A model generated the notes under the pieces. The model was not told the DNA's origin and searched no databases. It saw nothing but the letters and a program-made list of their open reading frames with translations. A program made the position numbers and the translations under genes. A stretch of DNA of 64,000 nucleotides. Origin: CAIYXB01 sp038146805. Its GTDB lineage: Bacteria; Cyanobacteriota; Vampirovibrionia; LMEP-6097. Every line of letters starts with the position of its first letter. The stretch's first letter is position 1. Below, piece after piece: positions 52,938-60,639 of this stretch. The stretch lies in NCBI GenBank assembly GCA_038146805.1, contig JAYQSH010000005.1, positions 186,001-250,000 of the forward strand, read 5' to 3'.

Positions 52938-55900
52938 TTATCTATTGCCAAGGAGTTTCATCAACTTAGCACTTTCGACTTCTGTATTTTTAATCCAATC
53001 ACGAGCCCAGATTTTATGAACATTCCATCCTAAAGATTTTAGAACTTGTTTTCTCAACCTTTCTCTATCTCTACAGGTTTTAGCACTGCGATACATTTCA
53101 CCATCTGTTTCTATTGCCAAAATAAAATTAGCTGGATTCTTTCTAGAGCGGACGGCAATATCAATTTTATAATCAGATGCACCAACAAATTTTTCAACTC
53201 TATAACCTTCTTTTTCCAAAATTTCAGCGATTGATTCTTCAACACCCATACTTGTTTGCTTAGTTGAATTAAAATTATTAGTATTTTGATTCATCAACAT
53301 GAGCTCTGTATCTGTTGTTAAATCAGAATTCTCTGAAATACCATCTTGCTCAACACTTGCATTACAAGCTTCAGCAAAAGCCAAATATTTTTTAAGCAAA
53401 ACAGCTCCCTGAGCGCTAGTTCTACTTAAATCAATATCAGCAGAATTAATTGAGCTAAATACTTTTAGACTATTACGAGCTCTAGTTACTGCAACATTTA
53501 ATCTACGATGCCCACCCTCTCGATTTAAAGGACCAAAATTATGGGACAAATTTCCTTTTTTATCTCGCGCATAACCAATACTAAAATATATAACGTCTCT
53601 TTCGTCACCCTGTACATTTTCTAGGTTCTTAATAAACAAAGAATCAGTTTTTTCTTCGTCCATAAAGTCTTGCATTTTTTCTTGCATCGTCATATCTGCA
53701 CGCAACGCTTTTGCTAATTCACGTTCAATCGCAAATTGCTGTGCCTCAGAAAATGCAATGACGCCTAAAGACATATTTGGATACTTTGTATAGTGTTCAA
53801 TTATTGCTTTTGCAACCCTTTGAGCTTCTTTTCTATTAAAACGAGCTCCTTTTTCATAGTAACCATCTGCAATCATTTCAAAAGCAACACCAAAACTATC
53901 AGTTTTTGCTATTGGAGAAGGGAAAGTTATCAACTGATTATCATAGATATAATAATTTGAAAATTTAATAAGATCTTCATGACGACTGCGATAGTGCCAA
54001 TTTAAGGTTTTAGTGTTTAAAAACACTGAGCACTCATCTAAGACACTTTCAAAACTCGAATTCTCATAATCATCATCTTCATTTATATAATTAAAGAAAT
54101 TTGTTGGAGGTAACTGATTTGAATCACCAGCCAAAATCAATTGCTTAGCTCTATAAATCGAACAAATAGCATCTTCTGTTCTAATTTGAGAGGCTTCATC
54201 AAAAATCACTAAATCAAATTCAACACTTGCATTATCAGACTCAATTAATTGACTCACAGATAAGGGACTCATCATCCAACAAGGCTTTGCAGTTTGTAAT
54301 AAATCAGGAATCTCTTTAATTAAAACACGCATTGGTTTGTGTTTTTTCTTTTTGTTGATTTCATGATTTAACACTTGCATATCAGACTTAGAGCTCTCAC
54401 TAGTCGCATACTCAATCCAGTTCATAGCAAGGTTTTGCGCAATAGCTGTTTTATTACGTTTAACAAGACTTTGGTCTAATTGATTAAATTTATCAATCAA
54501 AAGCTCTTGATTTTTACCAACAAATTTTCTCATTATTGGATTTTCAATTTCAACTTTATCAACCCAAGCTTGATAAAGTTTCTTTAAAAAGAGTGACTTA
54601 ATTTGCTCAGCATCAATTGTTTTAAATTTTGCATTTATTAAAGACCTCAAAAACTGATTTAAGCCAAGGTTTTCAGCTTGTTTTTCTAGTTGCCTAAATT
54701 CGATCCAATCTTCAATATCAGTAATATTTACAATTAAATCTTCTAAATGTGCTTCAAGCTCATCAAAACTCACATTATCAAGGTCAATATTTGGTTTTGG
54801 GAAAATAGTTTTATAAAATTTCAAATGATATTTTATTAATTCATAGGCTTGCAATAAATCTTTAGTCTGTTTTTCAAAATCCTCAAAATCATCGTGATTA
54901 GCGTCTTCAGAAACCAAATTTAACAAAGGCTCAGGCAAATTTTGCGAATCAAATTTACCCATAACTTTTTGCACCCATTTGATTGCTGTAATTGTTTCAT
55001 CCCAATTAGTATCAAAGTCTTTATAAAAATCGCCAAGTACCAAAGCTAACTCAGCTCCATCTTTATTTAATTCTTGATTTTTTTTGTCTAATTGAGCTGC
55101 TGACTGCAAATCACTAATAACAGAATTTAAATCTTTCGATTGATTCAAAAGAGCATATTTTTTAATTTGCCCCATAGTTTGCCAATAATCAACATTTAAA
55201 AACCTAAAAATACCTGTGAATTTTTTTGTAAATTTAGTAATCAATTCATCGTGATCCAATTCTAAAAAGTTTTCACTATATTTACCTAAAAGTTTTCCTT
55301 TGTCCGTTTTATATTCTTCATGTTCAATTTTTGCATGTATAGTCAAAGCCTGAACATTTTGTAAGTTATGTCCATTAAACCAATCTTTTTTGGGGAATGG
55401 CGAGTGCACAGCCAACGAAGAAGCTTCGGCAAGCCATTTGAATTCAGAGAGCTTGTGAGTTTCTTTAGCAAAATATTTTTGTGAGATAGGATTTGCATAG
55501 TCAGCTAATTTTTTGACAATGGCTTTAAACTCTATAAAGTTAGACTTAATTTCATTTTCAAGTTCAAAACTTAAATTACTCAAATCTGCATTACGCCAAC
55601 GATAAGTTTCATAAGAACTAATAATTCTTTGTTGAGAAGCTAGCTTTTTAAAAAAATAATCAAACTCTGAAAGTTTTTCAAGATTTATTTTTTCTATTTG
55701 TGGCAAAGTAAAATCTAAGTTTATATTATTGTGTTCAAGATTCAATCTTGCTAATTCTCCATAAAGCTCATATAGAGTTAAATTGATAGGTCTTCTTAAT
55801 TTATGTAACTCACTAATACCTTTTAAAAGTTCCATTTTGACTTTATTGATATCTTCAATATATTCTTCTCGACTTGCTTGAATTGAAAGCTTTTTGATAT

Positions 55901-57182
55901 CTTCTAACGAAATCCTTAGAGCATCTATAACTTCAGATTTTTTCTTTTGCGAATTATGTAATTCAAGACAATATTTATCTAAATTACTTTCTTTGAGTCT
56001 ATTAATTACAACCTCAAGAGCCGCTTTCTTTTCACTAACAAAAAGAATTTTTTTGTTTTGTGATAAAGCTTCAGCAATTATATTTGCAATTGTTTGTGAT
56101 TTACCAGTACCCGGTGGACCTTGAATTACAAAACTCTCACCCGCTTTTGCAGCATAAATAGCTTCTTCTTGGCTACTATCAGCATCTAATATTTGATTAG
56201 AATGATTTGGATCTAATTTTATATCAATTTCATTTGCTTTTACTAAATATTTTAAATCAAGATTTTTATTAATTTCCCTTTCAGGAATTAATTCTCCCGC
56301 AATTTGTCTGACTACATTATGAGTCAAAATTTTGTTTTCATTAACTTCTAAATCTTTATACAAAGATAATTTAGCAAAAGAAAACAAGCTCATTGCTGCT
56401 TCATCTAAAATTTTCCAATTTTTTTGATCCTGCTCTATATAGGCACTTATTTTTTCAAACAAAGTTTCAAACTCTTCAAGATCCTCACAATTATTCAAAG
56501 CATCTTCAAATTGATAAAGGTTGATATCATAATCCCTCTGCAATTTATAAGCTAGAGTCGGATTAATACGAATTTCATCTTCAATTGCACTTAAAGTAAA
56601 ATCACCATTTAAACCTTTGCGACTAATATACACAGGCACTAAAAATAGCGGCGACTTGTAAAAGGTTTCAGCATCATCCAAAGAATTACTATCGTTCCAA
56701 TGCAAAAAATACAAAGCAAAATACAAAATATTCACACCTTGTTCTTGCAAACTAGCATTTGCTCTTGTTTTTAATTTAGCTAAACATTGCTCAAGGCTCT
56801 TACGATCTTTATTTGTTTGCAAAGAATTTTCTAAATCTTTTGCTTCTGCATGCGGCAAAAAATTATCCTGCTCTTGCATGTCTTCAAGTGTCATGCCCGG
56901 CTCAAGTTCATCTGGATCTATAGGTTCAACACCAAAATCATTAGTATCAAAAGCTTCAATTTTTTCAAGTAAACTTAAAGCTTTTGATTCAATAATTAAT
57001 TTTTGAAAAATTTCATCTACGTTATTTTCAAAATTAATAGTTAGGCTTGGTCTTTCTTTGAAAAACAAAAGCTGATTTTTTTTTGAAAAGTCAATCAAAC
57101 TTTTTTTCCAACGATCCAATTGCTGTTTGACCTGTAAAGTATTTTTATTGTCTGATTCAAGAAAGTCTAAATTAAGTGACAT
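52938..57182 (-). CDS. DUF4011-type SF1 helicase with a Vsr/MTES-like nuclease domain
   Basis: A 1414-residue cytoplasmic protein. The N-terminal region (about 1-330) matches the DUF4011 layout (LDRWKKSLIDFSKKNQLLFF). A split SF1 helicase follows: Walker A FVIQGPPGTGKSQTIANIIA at about 354-373, a long helical insertion, Walker B DLVIFDEASQIRTEDAI, then LAGDSNQLPPT, NWHYRSRHEDL and a C-terminal GHRRLNVAVTRARNSLKVFS. The last 100 residues (GASDYKIDIAVRSRK; AIETDGEMYRSAKTCRDRER; LGWNVHKIWARDW) match the short Vsr-like/MTES endonuclease domain. Stand-alone proteins of this design are candidate anti-phage systems. No methylase partner is near. AGGGA precedes the ATG. Confidence 0.88.
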   Translation of the reverse strand: MSLNLDFLESDNKNTLQVKQQLDRWKKSLIDFSKKNQLLFFKERPSLTINFENNVDEIFQKLIIESKALSLLEKIEAFDTNDFGVEPIDPDELEPGMTLEDMQEQDNFLPHAEAKDLENSLQTNKDRKSLEQCLAKLKTRANASLQEQGVNILYFALYFLHWNDSNSLDDAETFYKSPLFLVPVYISRKGLNGDFTLSAIEDEIRINPTLAYKLQRDYDINLYQFEDALNNCEDLEEFETLFEKISAYIEQDQKNWKILDEAAMSLFSFAKLSLYKDLEVNENKILTHNVVRQIAGELIPEREINKNLDLKYLVKANEIDIKLDPNHSNQILDADSSQEEAIYAAKAGESFVIQGPPGTGKSQTIANIIAEALSQNKKILFVSEKKAALEVVINRLKESNLDKYCLELHNSQKKKSEVIDALRISLEDIKKLSIQASREEYIEDINKVKMELLKGISELHKLRRPINLTLYELYGELARLNLEHNNINLDFTLPQIEKINLEKLSEFDYFFKKLASQQRIISSYETYRWRNADLSNLSFELENEIKSNFIEFKAIVKKLADYANPISQKYFAKETHKLSEFKWLAEASSLAVHSPFPKKDWFNGHNLQNVQALTIHAKIEHEEYKTDKGKLLGKYSENFLELDHDELITKFTKKFTGIFRFLNVDYWQTMGQIKKYALLNQSKDLNSVISDLQSAAQLDKKNQELNKDGAELALVLGDFYKDFDTNWDETITAIKWVQKVMGKFDSQNLPEPLLNLVSEDANHDDFEDFEKQTKDLLQAYELIKYHLKFYKTIFPKPNIDLDNVSFDELEAHLEDLIVNITDIEDWIEFRQLEKQAENLGLNQFLRSLINAKFKTIDAEQIKSLFLKKLYQAWVDKVEIENPIMRKFVGKNQELLIDKFNQLDQSLVKRNKTAIAQNLAMNWIEYATSESSKSDMQVLNHEINKKKKHKPMRVLIKEIPDLLQTAKPCWMMSPLSVSQLIESDNASVEFDLVIFDEASQIRTEDAICSIYRAKQLILAGDSNQLPPTNFFNYINEDDDYENSSFESVLDECSVFLNTKTLNWHYRSRHEDLIKFSNYYIYDNQLITFPSPIAKTDSFGVAFEMIADGYYEKGARFNRKEAQRVAKAIIEHYTKYPNMSLGVIAFSEAQQFAIERELAKALRADMTMQEKMQDFMDEEKTDSLFIKNLENVQGDERDVIYFSIGYARDKKGNLSHNFGPLNREGGHRRLNVAVTRARNSLKVFSSINSADIDLSRTSAQGAVLLKKYLAFAEACNASVEQDGISENSDLTTDTELMLMNQNTNNFNSTKQTSMGVEESIAEILEKEGYRVEKFVGASDYKIDIAVRSRKNPANFILAIETDGEMYRSAKTCRDRERLRKQVLKSLGWNVHKIWARDWIKNTEVESAKLMKLLGNR

Positions 57183-57285
57183 ATTTTTTCCCTAGGCATT
57201 AAAAGACGCTAAGAATTATAGATAAGTTTCATTAAATATATTTATAAAAACTCCAAATTAGCTGCTTTTAACAAATTTTGAAAAC

Positions 57286-57519
57286 AAGGGCGTGCTTCCA
57301 AACCCGTAATAAGTATCTCGAGTCTTTAGATTTGGGCATAAGTAGGGTTTGGTTAGACACGCCTAACAAAAGAATCAAACACCGTCGCTTAGTGAGTTTC
57401 ACGCAGTGAAACAAGCTAAGCGTAAGGTCGTTTGTGGGACTGATTTCTGACCCCATTTGCTAGTGATTTTAACATTTCACTGTATTTTAAAATTCAAAAT
57501 GGGGTTTGGAATCAGTCCC
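57286..57519. repeat. Interspersed repeat A, copy 2 (reverse orientation)
   Basis: A 234-bp reverse complement of 23743-23974, nearly identical and including the GGGACTGATT/AATCAGTCCC palindrome at its right side. At 57261-57285, just before it, GCTGCTTTTAACAAATTTTG is a terminal sequence of the MITE-like family. An open frame of 62 codons across it is only a by-product of the repeat. The rest of 57183-57633 shows nothing else. Confidence 0.9.
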
Positions 57520-57633
57520 AACAAGGATTTAAAGTAACTAGCTTTTGGTATAAGCACCCATTGAAATATCACTTATCGATTCAAGGTAATAACAAAAAGT
57601 CTAATAAAATCAACAAATTTTGCAAAAATAGAC

Positions 57634-57662
57634 TTGTCAAAGACCCCAGCAAATGTTAAAAT
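57634..57662 (+). promoter_or_regulatory. Promoter before the 54-codon ORF
   Basis: TTGTCA (57634-57639), a 17-nt spacer and TAAAAT (57657-57662) form one of the few complete two-box promoters in the window. The predicted RNA would start near 57669 and reach the ATG at 57694 after a short leader. Confidence 0.5.
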
Positions 57663-57693
57663 ATATTTATAAGTAAATAAATTATTAAAAATT

Positions 57694-57858
57694 ATGAGAA
57701 TATTTAGAGCGCCATCTGGAATACAAGCACCAAGAATACCAACAAGACAACCAGTTGGAAGTGAAATTCAATCGCACACTAGAGGTATTTTAGAGGCTTT
57801 TAATAGACCTGAAGTAGGAAGTAAAGCAAGAATCGAATCATTTGATTTGGGTGCATAA
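57694..57858 (+). CDS. Possible 54-residue small protein
   Basis: A short open frame (MRIFRAPSGIQAPRIPTRQP, then VGSEIQSHTRGILEAF) ending DLGA. It is rich in Pro and Arg with no hydrophobic segment. A good promoter lies upstream, but no ribosome binding site is seen. No family recognised. It sits between two kinds of interspersed repeat. The RNA could alternatively be non-coding. Confidence 0.4.
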   Translation: MRIFRAPSGIQAPRIPTRQPVGSEIQSHTRGILEAFNRPEVGSKARIESFDLGA

Positions 57859-57924
57859 AAAATTGAATTTTTAAAACTAAAAACAAAATAAGAAAAATAC
57901 AACGAACAATATATTTTCTAGGAC

Positions 57925-58047
57925 CTACTAACAAATTTCAACAACAGAGCTTTAAAGTGCAAAAAAGGCTTCTGTTTACTGTTTGTAAATGATGACTTTA
58001 AGGAACGAGAGTAAGGCTGTTATTGGCATTTGTTAATAATAGCTATT
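57925..58047. repeat. MITE-like element, copy 2
   Basis: About 123 bp with ends CTACTAACAAATTTC and GCATTTGTTAATAATAGCTA. The interior (AAAGGCTTCTGTTTACTGTT, then GTAAATGATGAC) matches 7985-8070 with substitutions. No coding capacity. Confidence 0.65.
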
Positions 58048-58265
58048 AAGGATTCCCTCAAAAACGAAGTTTTGAGGCGCAATCCGCTTAGCAAAAATAT
58101 TAAGGATTCACTCCCTGAGCCAAGTTGCCCTATTGGATCAGGGTTAAAAAATCGACGAAACCGCATTTTTCATTGGATCCTTAAGAACAGAAACCGAAAA
58201 ACTTGATATAAGAAATAAGACAAAATGAACACGGTCCGCAGTGTCTTACAGGATTTGTTAACGCT
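58048..58265. repeat. Hairpins and repeat C before the rpsP end
   Basis: CCTCAAAA (58056-58063) pairs with TTTTGAGG (58070-58077). ATTAAGGATTC occurs twice and GGATCCTTAA once in inverse. From 58207 on, AGACAAAATGAACACGGTCC, then GCAGTGTCT and CAGGATTTGTTAACGCTA copies the repeat at 24011-24071. It ends at the rpsP stop codon. Confidence 0.65.
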
Positions 58266-58268
58266 AAC

Positions 58269-58712
58269 TTAAGCAGCTTCTTGAGCTTCAGGCTCTTTAG
58301 CTTCAGCTTCAGGCTCACTTGCAGCCTCAGCTTGCTTTTGAGCTTCAGCTTCAGCAGCTCTTTCAACTTGTTTCTTTTTAGCTTTTGTATTTTTTGTACT
58401 TAAACTTAAAACTTCTGCTTTGATCTTTTCTTTTTGAGATCTAGGCAACTCTTTATATTCATATGCACCATTTTTTAAGTCATGGCTTGGCTCTTTCGAC
58501 AACAAATAAGCGCAGGTCTCAGAAGCTTGCGCACCAACGCCTTTCCAATATTGAGCACGCTCAGTATTAAAAACTAATAACTTAGATTTTGGATTATAAA
58601 ACCCAAGAACCTCAGTTGGTTTTCCTTGTCTTTTTTGAGACTTTTCTATAACAACTATACGATATATAGGAGCTTTCTTTTTACCAAATCTTTGTAATCT
58701 AATTTTTAACAT
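58269..58712 (-). CDS. rpsP: 30S ribosomal protein S16 with an acidic tail
   Basis: A 147-residue small-subunit assembly protein. The conserved domain is residues 1-80 (MLKIRLQRFGKKKAPIYRIV; GFYNPKSKLL; YWKGVGAQASETCAYLL). S16 is commonly 80-95 residues. Here a linker and a tail of about 45 residues, rich in Ala and Glu (EAEAQKQAEAASEPEAEAKE), are added, like the tail on L10. AAGGACA precedes the ATG. Confidence 0.95.
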   Translation of the reverse strand: MLKIRLQRFGKKKAPIYRIVVIEKSQKRQGKPTEVLGFYNPKSKLLVFNTERAQYWKGVGAQASETCAYLLSKEPSHDLKNGAYEYKELPRSQKEKIKAEVLSLSTKNTKAKKKQVERAAEAEAQKQAEAASEPEAEAKEPEAQEAA

Positions 58713-58795
58713 CTATTTTATTGTCCTTATTTTTAAGAGCGTACTTGATTTTAACTCAGGTAACAGTAAAAAAACAAGCTAATACTTAATAAAAA

Positions 58796-58810
58796 AGCCT
58801 AAAATAGGCT
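58796..58810 (-). terminator. Terminator-like hairpin between ndk and rpsP
   Basis: AGCCTA (58796-58801) pairs with TAGGCT (58805-58810). Read on the minus strand, the stem is followed by TTTTTTATT. It would end transcripts coming from ndk before rpsP. Confidence 0.6.
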
Positions 58811-58859
58811 AGTTTAAACAAATTTATATATTTCAAAGACAAGCAAAGAAAGAACAAAT

Positions 58860-58893
58860 AAGGGTTTTAGCCTTTATACAAGCTAAAACCCTT
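58860..58893. terminator. Strong hairpin after ndk
   Basis: Twelve-base perfect arms AAGGGTTTTAGC (58860-58871) and GCTAAAACCCTT (58882-58893). A T run follows on the + strand, and a weaker TTATTTG on the minus strand. It lies about 100 nt past the ndk stop, so it may work for ndk despite the polarity of the T run. Confidence 0.6.
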
Positions 58894-58995
58894 ATTTTTT
58901 AATCTGAATTATTCTTTTAAGAATCTACAAAAGTGCGACTTCGTGGATTTTTTAACCCTCATGCAAGAGTGTAACTTAGCTCAGGAAACGATTCC

Positions 58996-59478
58996 TTAAA
59001 CGCTAAAAGCTTGGCTTAATTTTGCCGCTTCTGCAGCCACATCATTAATAGCTTCTGCATTTAGATCTGCAAAATGAATCTCAATTTCGCGGCTTGCTGA
59101 ACCCGGCTCAGTATCACTGCCATGAATGGCATTATCATTTATGCTTTTTGCAAAAATTTTACGAATGGTACCTTCATCAGCATCAGCTGGATTTGTAGCA
59201 CCCATTGCTTCTCTTGCTCTTGCAATAATGTTTTCACCTTGCCAAACCATTCCTAAAATTGGGCCAGAAGTAAAAGACTCGATCAATTCTGGGAAAAAAG
59301 GCTTATCACTCAAAGCCGCATAATGCTGTTGAGCAAGTTCTTTTGTGGGTGTATAAAGTTTCATTGCCAAGCACTGTGCATCAGGTAATTTTTCTTGCAA
59401 CAATTTAACGATTGCCACTGAATCACCTCTTTGTACTGCATTTGGTTTAATAGCTAAAAAAGTTTGTTCAATATTCAT
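58996..59478 (-). CDS. ndk: Nucleoside diphosphate kinase
   Basis: Balances nucleoside triphosphates by phosphate transfer through a histidine. The 160-residue protein has EQTFLAIKPNAVQRG (about 4-18), the Kpn-loop region GATNPADADEGTIRKIFAKS and the catalytic His119 in NAIHGSD, with TEPGSASREI following. It is about 20 residues longer than usual because of a C-terminal helix. The start at 59478 is set by homology; TATAAT lies exactly 7 nt before it. It is divergent from mtnA. Confidence 0.95.
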   Translation of the reverse strand: MNIEQTFLAIKPNAVQRGDSVAIVKLLQEKLPDAQCLAMKLYTPTKELAQQHYAALSDKPFFPELIESFTSGPILGMVWQGENIIARAREAMGATNPADADEGTIRKIFAKSINDNAIHGSDTEPGSASREIEIHFADLNAEAINDVAAEAAKLSQAFSV

Positions 59479-59485
59479 AAAAACT

Positions 59486-59491
59486 ATTATA
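59486..59491 (-). promoter_or_regulatory. TATAAT 7 nt before the ndk ATG
   Basis: On the minus strand, exact TATAAT, then AGTTTTT and ATG. No ribosome binding site. A clear example of the leaderless pattern, since the ndk start is fixed by homology. Confidence 0.6.
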
Positions 59492-59550
59492 TAGTAAAGC
59501 CCAAAAGATTTTCTAGAGATACATTTCATTTGTAATATTGATAAAATACA

Positions 59551-60639
59551 ATGCATACGATGCAAACAAAAACAGAACTTAGACCCTTAAAATTTAATAC
59601 AGCAGAACAATGTGTTGAAGTCATTGACCAAAGATTATTGCCTCATGAATTTAAGTGGGTAAAAATTAAAAATTATCAAGAAATGGCTTTTGCCATCAAA
59701 GATATGATTATTAGAGGAGCGCCACTCATTGGTATTGGAGCCGCTTTTGGTATTGCACTTGCAGCAAAAGACTCTCAAGATTTAGACGAAGCTGATCAAA
59801 CCTTAAGAGCAACTAGACCAACAGCCGTTAATTTAATGTGGGCTCTTGATGAAAGCAAAAAAGTAATTCATCAATGGGGTCTTGATAAAAATTCATGCCA
59901 GAAGCCTGATCACGAACTACTTTATAAACAACTACTCGAAAAAGCAAATTGGATAATGCAAGATGATATTGAACGTTGCCACAAGATGTCTGAATGTGGT
60001 GCGCAATATATTAAAGAAAAGTTTTTTGATTTTACAAACGGAAAATATTTATGCAAGCACACTCAACAAGAAAAAAAATTACGAATTTTAACGCATTGTA
60101 ATGCAGGTGCTCTTGCTACAGGTGGCTATGGTACTGCTCTTGGGGTTATTCGCGAACTTGATAAAGAAAATTTAGTTGAAATGGTTTATTCTGACGAGAC
60201 ACGTCCAAGACAACAAGGCAGCAAACTTACAGTTTGGGAACTAGCTCACGACAATATTCCTGTGACTATGATCTCTGACAATATGGCGGCGCATACAATG
60301 AAACAAGGACTCATAGACTTAGTAGTTGTAGGTTCAGATCGCATTACTGCAAATGGAGACGCCGCAAACAAAATTGGAACTTACCAAGTTGCTATCAGCG
60401 CAAGCTTCCATCAAATTCCATTTTTTGTAGCGGCACCACATAGCACTATTGATATGAAGCTTAGTTCTGGAGAGCTCATACCAATTGAAGAAAGAGATGC
60501 CAGCGAATTACATACTATCAATGAAAAAGCAGTGACCAAAATTGAAGGCGTAAATTTTTATAATCCGGGTTTTGATGTAACACCAAACCATCTAATAGAG
60601 GCTATCTTTACTGAAAAAGGCTTATTTGCAAATAGCTAG
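59551..60639 (+). CDS. mtnA: Methylthioribose-1-phosphate isomerase
   Basis: Isomerises 5-methylthioribose 1-phosphate to the ribulose form in methionine salvage. The 362-residue protein has IKDMIIRGAPLIGIGAAFG (about 49-67), the catalytic-Cys region ILTHCNAGALATGGYGTALGV (about 179-199) and the catalytic-Asp region VVVGSDRITANGDAANKIGT. This separates it from eIF2B-like relatives. Alternative ATG at 59560. It would recycle methylthioadenosine, a by-product of polyamine synthesis. It ends 1 nt before convergent gpmI. Confidence 0.93.
   Translation: MHTMQTKTELRPLKFNTAEQCVEVIDQRLLPHEFKWVKIKNYQEMAFAIKDMIIRGAPLIGIGAAFGIALAAKDSQDLDEADQTLRATRPTAVNLMWALDESKKVIHQWGLDKNSCQKPDHELLYKQLLEKANWIMQDDIERCHKMSECGAQYIKEKFFDFTNGKYLCKHTQQEKKLRILTHCNAGALATGGYGTALGVIRELDKENLVEMVYSDETRPRQQGSKLTVWELAHDNIPVTMISDNMAAHTMKQGLIDLVVVGSDRITANGDAANKIGTYQVAISASFHQIPFFVAAPHSTIDMKLSSGELIPIEERDASELHTINEKAVTKIEGVNFYNPGFDVTPNHLIEAIFTEKGLFANS

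Noticed and set aside
52938..57182. Restriction-modification operon around the helicase-nuclease
   Set aside because: No methyltransferase or specificity subunit is adjacent; the neighbours are dapB and non-coding repeats.
57268..57456. 62-codon open frame on the minus strand
   Set aside because: It lies wholly inside the inverted copy of repeat A and is not preserved as a reading frame in the other copies.
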